In this document: positions 31,649 to 39,447 of the stretch, one piece after another
Numbering within the stretch: the first letter of the stretch is position 1
How the letters are laid out: every line of letters starts with the position of its first letter
DNA from: Halobacteriales archaeon QS_4_69_34
GTDB lineage: Archaea; Halobacteriota; Halobacteria; Halobacteriales; Halococcaceae
Direction of reading: 5' to 3'
DNA length: 46,546 nucleotides
Assembly: GCA_003021045.1 (NCBI GenBank)
Contig: PXRN01000004.1
Coordinates: forward strand, 1 to 46,546
Made by a program: the position numbers and the translations under genes
Notes under the pieces: generated by a model
Told to the model about the DNA's origin: nothing
Seen by the model: only the letters and a program-made list of their open reading frames with translations
Databases searched by the model: none

Positions 31649-32077
31649 TTACCCCTCGGCGACGAGTTCGAAGGAGCGTTCGCCCCGGTCGTCCTCCTCG
31701 AAGACGAACACGCGCCCGCCGATGCGATCCATATCAGCCGCGACGACGACCCGGTGGTCCGCCTCGCGCACCTCCACTCCCGGAAAGATCGCGCTCGCCT
31801 CGCCCCGCTCCAGGAGGACCCGGCCGACCCCCGAGTCGGCGACGATCCCGTCGGCCGTCGTCCGGTCGTTGACGTAGACGAGGACGCCCTCCGTTCCCGT
31901 CGGGTCGGTCACGAGGACGTGGACCTCCTTGCCCGGTGCGGTCGTGAGCTCGCCGTCGACTTTCGTCGGAACGCCGCCGTAGAACACCTCGCGGCCGTCG
32001 GCGTACTCGACGACGATCCCCGCTTCGCGGAGCTCGACCGGGAGGGTGTCGGGCGAGATCTCGCTGTGGGTGTTCAC
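31649..32077 (-). CDS. DUF5796-family protein
   Basis: A 142-residue soluble protein. The sequence pattern (PDTLPVELREAGIVVEY, DGREVFYGGVP, HVLVTDPTGTEGVLVYVNDR, GVGRVLLERGE, RVFVFEEDDRGERSFELV) matches the haloarchaeal family named DUF5796, mostly beta strands. Function is unknown. A GTG start at 32077 (VNTHSEIS) matches the usual N-terminus; no ATG is available, and the longer frame to 32170 is basic. It converges with the preceding membrane-protein gene. Confidence 0.85.
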   Translation of the reverse strand: MNTHSEISPDTLPVELREAGIVVEYADGREVFYGGVPTKVDGELTTAPGKEVHVLVTDPTGTEGVLVYVNDRTTADGIVADSGVGRVLLERGEASAIFPGVEVREADHRVVVAADMDRIGGRVFVFEEDDRGERSFELVAEG

Positions 32078-32256
32078 GACCGGTCTACCCCCGGCGTGGG
32101 CAAAAACCCCGTGTCCGGCCGCGCTCGGCGGATCGAACCCGGTCCGATGGACCGGCCGCGACGGGGCCACGCGGTAGCGGTGTGGGGCACGGCTTGGAGG
32201 ACGGGGTCACGGGACGGGCACCGTGCAGTCGCGGTGCAGTGGCTGTGGCCGCGGGC

Positions 32257-32295
32257 GCGGTGCGGCTGCGGTTTCTCGTGTATCGGCGCTCGCGG
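32257..32295 (-). repeat. 39-base core of a dispersed repeat, left copy (inverted)
   Basis: This stretch is the exact reverse complement of 33886-33924. Similarity extends beyond the core to about 32228 on one side and more loosely to about 32400 on the other. It lies in the 389-base non-coding gap before the shikimate kinase. The translated antisense frames look Arg/Ala-rich in both copies. No other feature is seen in 32078-32466. Confidence 0.7.
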
Positions 32296-32466
32296 CCGTG
32301 TCGCCTCGCCCCCTCCGGCGTCCCCGGCCCGCTGTACCGTTCGTTCGACTTCCCTGACCGCCGCTGTGTCGTTCGCCCGGCGCTCGCGGTCGCCTCACAG
32401 TCCGACGGCAGTCCGTCACGGAGCATCGACCGCTACGGGTAAGTGCGGTCCTCGAGAAAAACGGGC

Positions 32467-33396
32467 ATGGACGGCCGTGCGAGCGCGCCCGCGGCGGGCA
32501 CGGTGGTGAACGCCCTCGCCACCGGGACCGGTTCGGCCTTCGCCATCGACGCCGAGACGACCGCGACCGTGACGCTCCTCGACCGTGATGGCGGCGACGG
32601 GAGCGCCGCCGGCGAGAGCGAGAATACCGATGGCGCGCGCGTCGCTGGTGAGATCGCCGGCGCACCCGACGCCGACACGCGCCTGATCGAGCGCTGTGTC
32701 GAACTCGCCATCGAGGGCTACGGTGACGGACAGGGCGCGCGAGTACACACCGAGAGCGACGTGCCGATGGCCGCGGGACTGAAGAGTTCGAGTGCCGCCG
32801 CGAACGCGGCCGTGCTGGCGACGCTCGACGCACTCGGCGTGCCCGTCGGCGATGGCGGGCGTCGAGAGGCGGTCTCCCGGATCGACGCCGCCCGGCTCGG
32901 GGTCCGGGCGGCCCGCGAGGGCGGCGTTACGGTGACCGGCGCGTTCGACGACGCGAGCGCGAGCGTGCTCGGCGGCGTCACCGTGACCGACAACGCGGCA
33001 GACGAACTGCTCGCACACGAGGACGTCGCGTGGGACGTGCTGGTATGGACGCCCGAGGAGCGCGCGTTCAGCGCCGACGCCGACGTCGAGCGCTGCCGGC
33101 GGGTCGCGCCGATCGCGGAGATCGCCGCAGCGCTCGCGCTCGACGGCCGGTACGGTCGCGCGATGACGGTCAACGGGCTCGCCTTCAGTGCCGCACTCGA
33201 CTTTCCGGCGGAGCCGCTCGTCGCGGCGCTGCCCGACGTCTCCGGGGTGTCGCTGTCGGGAACGGGGCCGAGCTACACCGCCGTCGGCGAGCGCGCGGCG
33301 TTGACGAAGGTACAAGAGGTGTGGGATGAGTACGAAGGGACCACATGGCTGACGACGACGCGGACCGACGGGGCGCAGGTGAGGCCGGAAATGTGA
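32467..33396 (+). CDS. aroK: Archaeal (GHMP-type) shikimate kinase
   Basis: A 309-residue GHMP-family kinase that phosphorylates shikimate in aromatic amino acid synthesis. The start (GRASAPAAGTVVNALATG), the ATP-binding motif PMAAGLKSSSAAANA (about 101-115), the middle DDASASVLGGVTVTDN and the C-terminal SGTGPSYTAVGE glycine motif are all characteristic. This archaeal enzyme is unrelated to the bacterial P-loop AroK. Its last 52 bases overlap the chorismate mutase gene in another frame. The ATG at 32467 matches family N-termini. A Gly/Asp/Glu-rich insertion occurs at about residues 40-55. Confidence 0.94.
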   Translation: MDGRASAPAAGTVVNALATGTGSAFAIDAETTATVTLLDRDGGDGSAAGESENTDGARVAGEIAGAPDADTRLIERCVELAIEGYGDGQGARVHTESDVPMAAGLKSSSAAANAAVLATLDALGVPVGDGGRREAVSRIDAARLGVRAAREGGVTVTGAFDDASASVLGGVTVTDNAADELLAHEDVAWDVLVWTPEERAFSADADVERCRRVAPIAEIAAALALDGRYGRAMTVNGLAFSAALDFPAEPLVAALPDVSGVSLSGTGPSYTAVGERAALTKVQEVWDEYEGTTWLTTTRTDGAQVRPEM

Positions 33397-33713
33397 GTGG
33401 AGCCCGGAGCGTGAGCGAAGCCGGGAGCGTGAGCGGGGCCGAGGAGATGAGCCTCGACGAGCTCCGCGCGGAAATCGAGAGTATCGATCGCGAGATCGTC
33501 GAGCTGATCGCCCAGCGCACCTACGTCGCCGAGACGATCGCCGGCGTCAAACGCGAGCGCGGGCTGCCGACGGTCGACGAGGGCCAGGAAGACCGGGTGA
33601 TGGAACGCGCCGGCGAGAACGCCGCCCACTTCGACGTCGATGGAAATCTCGTGAAGGCGATCTTCCGGCTGCTGATCGAGCTAAACAAGGTCGAGCAGCG
33701 CGAGCGGCGGTAG
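33345..33713 (+). CDS. Chorismate mutase (AroQ type)
   Basis: A 122-residue protein whose last 88 residues form an all-helical AroQ chorismate mutase: LDELRAEIESIDREIVELIAQR, YVAETIAGVKRERGLP, then ERAGENAAHFDVDGNLVKAIFRLLIE. It converts chorismate to prephenate for Phe and Tyr. The ATG at 33345 overlaps the kinase gene; an alternative ATG at 33447 begins exactly at the domain. The extra N-terminal part contains three imperfect 18-base repeats encoding (A/S)GS/RSVSxA. Overlap with the kinase gene shows an aromatic-synthesis operon. Confidence 0.92.
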   Translation: MADDDADRRGAGEAGNVSGARSVSEAGSVSGAEEMSLDELRAEIESIDREIVELIAQRTYVAETIAGVKRERGLPTVDEGQEDRVMERAGENAAHFDVDGNLVKAIFRLLIELNKVEQRERR

Positions 33714-33736
33714 CACCGAGTCGACGTCGGGAGTGT

Positions 33737-33880
33737 GGATCGATCGGGCAGTGCGACGAGAACGGCGAGTGCCGGGTCACGTTCGACGACCACGAGGCCG
33801 AGACGAGCGATGCGACGACGACCGCGAGTGCCGAGGAGAGCGGCGCGAAGAGGACCGGACCTGAACTGAAGCGACGCGGC
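33737..33880 (+). other. Open acidic frame without start, possible gene remnant
   Basis: Downstream of the chorismate mutase one frame reads CGSIGQCDENGECRVTFDD, then EAETSDATTTASAEESG, with GC-rich third positions, two Cys spaced like a metal or disulfide pair, and haloarchaeal acidity. It has no ATG and runs into the right repeat copy. The antisense of 32300-32400 has a vaguely similar frame. It could be a decayed gene carried with the repeat. Nothing else is seen in 33714-34114 apart from the repeat. Confidence 0.25.
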
Positions 33881-33885
33881 GCGGA

Positions 33886-33924
33886 CCGCGAGCGCCGATA
33901 CACGAGAAACCGCAGCCGCACCGC
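33886..33924 (+). repeat. 39-base core of a dispersed repeat, right copy
   Basis: The exact reverse complement of 32257-32295; together they flank the shikimate kinase/chorismate mutase operon at about 1.6 kb spacing. After the core, similarity continues with the CCACTGCACCGCGAC words to about 33960. The unit resembles the shorter copies at 22331-22456. Confidence 0.7.
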
Positions 33925-34114
33925 CACCGCAGCCGCACCGCCACTGCACCGCGACCGCAGACACACGCCTCCTCAGCCGCGCGCGGGCCGACCGCACCGC
34001 TCCGCCGGCCCGTGCGCTCATCCCTCGCGCGAACGTCGCGCGCCGACGCAGCGGCGCGCGGCCGCGCCGACCGCGACCGCGCCGCAGTAGCGCGGCGGGC
34101 GCGAGGCGGATCCG

Positions 34115-34165
34115 TCAGTCGAGCCCGAGGCTCACCTCCAGCGCGGCGTCGATCTCAGCCGTCAT
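34115..34165 (-). other. Very short ORF or coding tail after the carbonic anhydrase
   Basis: On the minus strand, 51 bases after the carbonic anhydrase stop, ATG at 34165 opens a 16-codon frame reading MTAEIDAALEVSLGLD. The same frame stays open back to the carbonic anhydrase end, reading GRPLPGNRTAGNLGAP before the ATG. The composition looks like a genuine protein C-terminus, so it may be the tail of a lost gene or a small peptide. Confidence 0.25.
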
Positions 34166-34215
34166 CGGCGCGCCGAGGTTTCCGGCAGTACGGTTCCCGG
34201 GGAGCGGCCGGCCGA

Positions 34216-34896
34216 TCAGTACTCCCAGAGCCGCTCGATGCGGGAGTCGATCTCGGGGTGTTCGTCCCGCAGCACCCCGACGTCGGTCTCGCCGTCGACA
34301 TTGATGACGTGGGCCTCGCCCCGTCGGTCCGAGTAGACGTCCTGAAAGTCGTAGACGACGCCGGCGACCTCGACGTCGCCCGGGACGTCCTCGCTACCGA
34401 GGAGAAACTCGACCTGTCGATCGACGTTGTACTCGACGAGCCGGTTCACGGCCTCGGTCCGGCTCGCCTCGGCGGGGAGCGCCGCGACGCCCGCTTCGAG
34501 CCGGGGCGTCAACAGCCCGAGACAGTGCTCGATGCCCGATGGCTCGTCGAGTCCGCCCGTCAGATCGTCGTAAGCCGCCGTCACGGCCCCACAGCCGGTG
34601 TGGCCCACGACGACGACCAGCTCCGTGTCCGTGTGTGCGAGCGGATAGAGGACGTCCCCCGAGACGACCTCGCCGGCGTCGGTGCGCTGGACGACGCGGT
34701 TGCCGATGTTCCCGCAGGTGAACAGCCGTCCGGGCTCGTCGTTGCCCCAGAGGTGGTCCTGGAGGACCCGCGAGTCCGCACAGCAGACGGTAACCGCATC
34801 CGGGCGCTGGGCGTCCTGTACGCCGTCGAACCGCGACGCGAACTCGGTCGCGTGTGCCGTGTTGTGCTCCAACAGCTCGATGAGTGTCCAGTTCAC
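34216..34896 (-). CDS. Beta-class carbonic anhydrase
   Basis: A 226-residue zinc enzyme interconverting CO2 and bicarbonate. Zinc ligands are Cys39 in CADSR (with the Asp41/Arg43 dyad), His99 and Cys102 in GHTGCGA. Other family segments are FTCGNIGN and the C-terminal strand region. Length is typical. A TATA-like sequence lies about 26-30 bases upstream, giving a leaderless mRNA. The gene is separated from surE by 70 bases and has its own promoter. Confidence 0.94.
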   Translation of the reverse strand: MNWTLIELLEHNTAHATEFASRFDGVQDAQRPDAVTVCCADSRVLQDHLWGNDEPGRLFTCGNIGNRVVQRTDAGEVVSGDVLYPLAHTDTELVVVVGHTGCGAVTAAYDDLTGGLDEPSGIEHCLGLLTPRLEAGVAALPAEASRTEAVNRLVEYNVDRQVEFLLGSEDVPGDVEVAGVVYDFQDVYSDRRGEAHVINVDGETDVGVLRDEHPEIDSRIERLWEY

Positions 34897-34920
34897 GACT
34901 CCGGAGGGAGCCCGCTGTCG

Positions 34921-34930
34921 GATATAGTTC
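34921..34930 (-). promoter_or_regulatory. TATA box for carbonic anhydrase
   Basis: On the minus strand GAACTATATC lies about 26-34 bases before the ATG at 34896, in an otherwise GC-rich spacer. Confidence 0.55.
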
Positions 34931-34966
34931 TCGGCCCGCGAGGAGGTGGCGACGAGCGGCCGCCGA

Positions 34967-35818
34967 TCACCGACCGGGACGCCCGTAGGCCGCCGCGAGT
35001 TCGTCGAGCGACTCGTGATGCTCGGTCGTGTGGGGTGCGGTGAGCGGCGAGACGCTCACCCGGCCCTCGAGCACCGCGCGCCGATCGGTCCCCTCGGGGT
35101 CGGGAACGTCGCCGTCGGCCATGCGACCCCAGATGCAGTCCCGAAGCTCGATCGACTCGCCGTCGCGGACGGCGTCCATGTCGTAGACGTGGGAGGGGCG
35201 GGTGACCTCCATCGTCGCGCCGCCCCCGCCGTCGGAGTCGGCGTCCCCACTACTGGAGCGACCGTTCCTGGCGTTCGCGCCCCTGTCCGCACCGTTCTCG
35301 GGGATCGGCGCGTTGACGTTGAGGTAGTCGGCATGTTCGAAGACGCCACGCGACGGCGCACCCTCTGCGAGGTACGCCGCCGCGCGGACGGCGTGCTCGT
35401 ACTCCGACTCGCGGGCGGCGTACTCGAGGAAGTCGACCTCGCTGCCGGGGATATAGAGGGAGACGGCGATCGCGGGCACGGCAAAGAAGGTGGCCTCGAC
35501 GGCGGCGCTCACGGTCCCGGAGCGCCCGAGGACGTACTCGCCGAGGTTCGCGCCCTCGTTGCAGCCCGCGACCACGAGGTCCGCGTCGGGGACGAGCGCG
35601 CACAGCCCACAGATGACACAGTCCGTGGGCGTCCCGGAGACGGCGTAGCCCAGGTCGTGTTCCTCGACTGTCACCTCGCGGGAGCGCGACCGACCGACGG
35701 CGCTCCGGTCGTCGGCGGGCGCGACGACGGTGACGTCGGCGAACGTCGAGAGGGCCTCGGCGAGCACCCTGATGCCGGTGCTCTCGATCCCGTCGTCGTT
35801 CGTCAACAGCACGTCCAT
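34967..35818 (-). CDS. surE: 5'/3'-nucleotidase SurE
   Basis: A 283-residue metal-dependent nucleotidase. It begins with the SurE signature VLLTNDDGIES (Asp8, Asp9 bind metal), followed by VVAPADDRSAVGRS, SGTPTDCVICGL, GCNEGANLGEYVLGRSGTVSAA and a C-terminal DVPDPEGTDRRAVLEGRVSVSPL segment. SurE removes phosphate from nucleoside monophosphates and is linked to stress survival. The ATG at 35818 fits the family start exactly. A Ser/Asp/Gly-rich insertion occurs around residues 180-200. Bases 35819-35947 hold nothing I can name. Confidence 0.94.
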   Translation of the reverse strand: MDVLLTNDDGIESTGIRVLAEALSTFADVTVVAPADDRSAVGRSRSREVTVEEHDLGYAVSGTPTDCVICGLCALVPDADLVVAGCNEGANLGEYVLGRSGTVSAAVEATFFAVPAIAVSLYIPGSEVDFLEYAARESEYEHAVRAAAYLAEGAPSRGVFEHADYLNVNAPIPENGADRGANARNGRSSSGDADSDGGGGATMEVTRPSHVYDMDAVRDGESIELRDCIWGRMADGDVPDPEGTDRRAVLEGRVSVSPLTAPHTTEHHESLDELAAAYGRPGR

Positions 35819-35947
35819 GAGTCGCCTGCGGGCGCGGCTCGCCAAAAACGCACCGCACCCACCGGCGCTGCCGGGCGCTCTCGCCCGGCGCTGCCGGCAC
35901 TACCGGCGCTCCGCCGTGTTCCCGACGGTCCGAGGTGACGATCTACA

Positions 35948-36508
35948 TCAAGACTCCGTGGCTCGCTCGCGGCGCGCGCCGATCCAGCCCCGGACTGCGG
36001 CGACGCCGGGTCGCCCGTCGGCGAGCCAGCGTACGAACGCGAGCACGGAGAGGACGAGCCCGAGGGCGAGCACGGGCGTGAGTTCGGCGGTCCGGACCTG
36101 GCCGAGGAATCCGAGCTCCTCGCCGTAGGGCGGCGGGGAGAGCAGCGGCCAGCCCAGAAACGAGAGGAGGGCGTACTCCCCGTCGAGCACCGGCACGAGC
36201 GCGTCGACCGGGAGGTGAGCGAGGTAGCCGACGCCGAAGGCGAGTCCGGCCCGCCCCCATCCGCGTTGCCGGGCGAGGAGCGCGACGACGGCGACCGCCA
36301 GGAGGGCGACGAGCAGCGAGTGGCCCAGCGAGCGGCCGGCCGGGAGCACGCCGAGGGTCCACGCCAGCGGCTTGTCGACGAGGTCGGGAATCTGCGTGCC
36401 GAGCGCGAGCCAGAGCGTCTCGACGCCGCCGGGCGGTCGTCCGAACCGCCGGCGGGCGAGCAGCGAATAGCAGAGGTAGCCGATCGCGAGGTGTCCCCAG
36501 GGCCACAT
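35948..36508 (-). CDS. YdjM/DUF457-like membrane metal-dependent hydrolase
   Basis: A 186-residue membrane protein with four to five helices. MWPWGHLAIGYLCYSL at the start, GTQIPDLVDKPLAW (Asp), RSLGHSLLVALL (His) and GYLAHLPVDALVPVLDGE (His, Asp) form the His/Asp pattern of the inner-membrane metal-dependent hydrolase family. No substrate is known. The start is set by the conserved WPWGH N-terminus. It lies 98 bases downstream of a glycosyltransferase on the same strand and could be the end of that transcript. Confidence 0.82.
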   Translation of the reverse strand: MWPWGHLAIGYLCYSLLARRRFGRPPGGVETLWLALGTQIPDLVDKPLAWTLGVLPAGRSLGHSLLVALLAVAVVALLARQRGWGRAGLAFGVGYLAHLPVDALVPVLDGEYALLSFLGWPLLSPPPYGEELGFLGQVRTAELTPVLALGLVLSVLAFVRWLADGRPGVAAVRGWIGARRERATES

Positions 36509-36606
36509 GGACGGGGCGAGGCGTGCGGGACGGTTAGCCGCTTCGACAGCCCGGCGACGGGGACGGGAGAGGAGGGTGGCGAGGCGAGGCCGGCCCCGAG
36601 CCGACG

Positions 36607-37809
36607 TCACTTCTCGTCCGTCCGGGCGAGAACGGCGGTATAGACCGCCTCGTACCGCTCGACCATCCGCTCTGCGGTGTACGTGCTCCGCGCGACGTCC
36701 CGGGCACGCCGCCCCATGCGCTCGCGCCGCTCGGGGTCGCGGACGAGCCGCTCGGTCCGGTCGACGAACGCGTCTTCGTCTCCCGCCGGGACGACGAAGC
36801 CCGTCTCGCCGTCGGCCACCGCCTCGGCCACGCCGCCCACGTCGTGGGCGACGACGGGCACGCCGGCGTGGAGACACTCGAGGACCGTGAGCGGAAACCC
36901 CTCGAACCGAGAGGGCAGGAGGAACACGTCGATGTCCACGAGCAGTTCGAGAGCGTGCTCGTGGAACCCAAGCAGGTGGGCGTCGAAACCGTGGCGCTCG
37001 ATGTAGGCAGCACACTCTTCTCTGAGGGGGCCGTCGCCGATCAGCACGACGGTCGTGTCGTGACCGCGCTCCTGAAGTCGGCGGCCGGTCCGGAGTGTCG
37101 CGAGCGGGTTCTTCTGGTGGGCGAGCCGGGCGATCGCGCCGACGACGACCGTCTCGGGATCGATCGCCAGCTCGTCGCCGAGCGAGGCGCGGTCAGCTGG
37201 GAAGGAAAGTGGGGGGATGCCGTTGTGGATTACGTGACCGTCTGCCCGTCGGAGGATGTTCCGCTCGCGTCCCCGCCGGTGGTCGTTCTCGGAGACACAG
37301 ACGACGGCCTCCGTGATCCCCGCTATCGCCCGCTCGCCGCGCGCGATGGCCGGCGCGAGCCACCCGTACTCGGTGTTGTAGAAACCCCAGCCGTGGACGG
37401 TGAACACCGAGGGGACACCCGCCGCCGCGGCTGCGAGCCGTCCCAGGACGCCGGCCTTCGTGCTATGACAGTGAACGAGGTCGAACGACTCTCGGCGGAG
37501 GAGCCAGTAGAGTGCCGCGAACGCGCGCGCGTCCGCTATGGGGCCGGGGCTCCGCCGGAGGTGGGGCTGCTCGAACACCTCGATACCGTCCTCGCGGAGC
37601 GCGCCGATCAGCGGGCCGCCAGTCCCGCACGCGACCGCCGCGTCGGCCTCGGTGCCGGTCGCGAGCAGCTGGACGACGCGCGGTGCGCCGCCCCACTCCG
37701 AACGAGTGATGACGTGGAGGATCCGAGTGCTTTCGAGACTGGCTTCGCGGCCGCCGAGGTCGGCGTTGTCTGTAGCGGCCATTCCGGCATAAGGAGACAT
37801 CTCGGTCAC
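36607..37809 (-). CDS. GT4-family glycosyltransferase
   Basis: A 400-residue GT-B glycosyltransferase. N-terminal domain: ILHVITRSEWGGAPRVVQLLA and LVHCHSTKAGVLGRLAA; C-terminal donor domain: VGAIARLAHQKNPLATL, LIGDGPLREEC, FLLPSRFEGFPLTVLEC (catalytic EGFPLTVLE) and GVPVVAHDVGGVAEAV. It transfers a sugar from a nucleotide sugar to a lipid-linked or growing saccharide at the cytoplasmic face. A GTG start at 37809 overlaps the upstream sulfatase-like gene in a GTGA arrangement (37806-37809); an ATG three codons later (37800) is equally possible. This is the last clear glycan gene of the minus-strand run from 41.8 kb. Confidence 0.92.
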   Translation of the reverse strand: MTEMSPYAGMAATDNADLGGREASLESTRILHVITRSEWGGAPRVVQLLATGTEADAAVACGTGGPLIGALREDGIEVFEQPHLRRSPGPIADARAFAALYWLLRRESFDLVHCHSTKAGVLGRLAAAAAGVPSVFTVHGWGFYNTEYGWLAPAIARGERAIAGITEAVVCVSENDHRRGRERNILRRADGHVIHNGIPPLSFPADRASLGDELAIDPETVVVGAIARLAHQKNPLATLRTGRRLQERGHDTTVVLIGDGPLREECAAYIERHGFDAHLLGFHEHALELLVDIDVFLLPSRFEGFPLTVLECLHAGVPVVAHDVGGVAEAVADGETGFVVPAGDEDAFVDRTERLVRDPERRERMGRRARDVARSTYTAERMVERYEAVYTAVLARTDEK

Positions 37810-39359
37810 TGGAGGTAGCCGAGTTCTTCGAGCCGGTCTCTCGCCGCCTTGGAGGGTGTAACCGGCCCCGATACCGTGGCGTGCTCAAACGAATCGAGCC
37901 ACTTGTCGAGCGCGGCTTCGAGTTCGGCGACCGTCTCCGGGTTCCTTTCAGCGATGTTCCCGGTCTCCCAGGGGTCGTCCCGTATCCGGTAAAGCTCTCG
38001 CGCCCCATCCGACCCGCGGATCAGTTTGTGCTCGCCCGTCCGGACTGCACGCAGCGACCGGTCGTAGCGTCGGGCTCGGTCGGGCAGATCACCGAGCTGA
38101 CGTTCGAGTGCTTCCATCGACGGCTGTGGAGCTATATACTCGGCGATAGTGGGCGTGTGCGCCGGCGCGCTGGTGTCGGGGTGAAATGATCGTCCCTGAA
38201 ATCCGCTGCGCGCGCTCGGGGCATCGATCCCGGTCGCATCCAGAAGGGTCGGAGGAAGATCGACGAGTTGGACCGGGTGATCGACGGTGCCACCGTCGGT
38301 GAATGCGCCGCCGTGGACGACCAGCGGGACGTGCAGGAGGGTGTCGTACAGACAGTACTGGTGGTCCATGAGTCCGTGATCGCCGATGTTCTCGCCGTGG
38401 TCGGAGGTGATGACGAAGACCGTATCTTCCCATTCGCCCGCTTTCACGAGCGCTGTCTTGAGCTCGCCGATTCGGTCGTCGAGATAGGCGATCTCACCGC
38501 GATAGAGCCCTCGCAGGGCCGCGAAGTCGCGTTCGGAGAGGTCGGTCTCCCCGGCGATGTACGACCATGCGTCTTGTGGGACCGTCATCGCCTCGCGGTA
38601 ACTCACTTCCGGAGGGAGAAACTGCTCTGCGTACTGTTCAGGCGGCCGGTACTCTAGATGGGGTTCGAGGTAGTTCACGAACAGGAAAAACGGGCGCTCG
38701 CGGTTGCGGTCGCGCAGCCACTCGGCGATCCATTCGTTCGTCCGCGCGGCCCCATCGTCGTCGCGCTTGCGAAAGAACTGCCCGTAGATGGCGTTGGTGA
38801 CGTTGATCAGGGGGTTTCCTTCGGCGAGTCGTGTGGCGAGCGCGCGCGCCGTCTCGATCCCGCCGTCGGTCGTGCGGGCGACCTGGCCGAGATCGATGTC
38901 CGACTGGACGTACTGCCACGTCTTCCGGAAGGTCTCGAAGCCACGACCGAACCCGAATTCCTCGCTGATCCATGTGTTGTTCGAGACGGCGACCGTCTCG
39001 TAGCCGTTATTTCTGAAGGCCTCCGTGAGCGTCGGGAGGGAGCCGTCGAGTCGCTTGTGACCCGCGTGCGCGCCGTGTTTCGAGGGATAGGTGCCGGTGA
39101 ATAGCGAGGCGTGGGAGGGGAGTGTCCACGGGGCAGCGGCGGCTGCGTTGGTGAACGCGGTTCCCTGGTCGGCGAGCCGTCGCAGTGTCGGGGTCGTCGG
39201 CGGACTGCCGTCCGGCACGCCGGTGTCGGCGGCGCGGGCGGTGTCCATCACGATCAGGACGACATTTTTCGGATGCACTGAGTCGATCAACGGACCCCAT
39301 CGGTTAATACGGACTGTTTCATCAACCGACATGGTAGTAGCGACGTCCCGGTTTCGCAT
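37806..39359 (-). CDS. Sulfatase-family (alkaline phosphatase superfamily) hydrolase or transferase
   Basis: A 517-residue protein. VVLIVMDTARA (Asp39) is the first metal motif, PWTLPSHASLFTGTYP (77-92) the active-site region, VFVITSDHGENIGDHG the second metal motif. At the nucleophile position sulfatases have Cys or Ser in C/S-x-P-x-R; here the residue is Thr79 (TLPSH), as in phosphoglycerol or phosphoethanolamine transferases. So a sulfate ester hydrolase role is doubtful, and a phospho-group transferase or phosphodiesterase on glycans is possible. No signal peptide is visible. It ends LEELGYLQ like other haloarchaeal members and is coupled to the downstream GT4 gene. Confidence 0.85.
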   Translation of the reverse strand: MRNRDVATTMSVDETVRINRWGPLIDSVHPKNVVLIVMDTARAADTGVPDGSPPTTPTLRRLADQGTAFTNAAAAAPWTLPSHASLFTGTYPSKHGAHAGHKRLDGSLPTLTEAFRNNGYETVAVSNNTWISEEFGFGRGFETFRKTWQYVQSDIDLGQVARTTDGGIETARALATRLAEGNPLINVTNAIYGQFFRKRDDDGAARTNEWIAEWLRDRNRERPFFLFVNYLEPHLEYRPPEQYAEQFLPPEVSYREAMTVPQDAWSYIAGETDLSERDFAALRGLYRGEIAYLDDRIGELKTALVKAGEWEDTVFVITSDHGENIGDHGLMDHQYCLYDTLLHVPLVVHGGAFTDGGTVDHPVQLVDLPPTLLDATGIDAPSARSGFQGRSFHPDTSAPAHTPTIAEYIAPQPSMEALERQLGDLPDRARRYDRSLRAVRTGEHKLIRGSDGARELYRIRDDPWETGNIAERNPETVAELEAALDKWLDSFEHATVSGPVTPSKAARDRLEELGYLQ

Positions 39360-39447
39360 CTCGATAGTGCCGCTGTAACCAATCGACCCGGCGACGATCG
39401 ATGTGAGGGGTGATTTCGTTTATTTGCTCCAAGCTGAGGACAGCATC

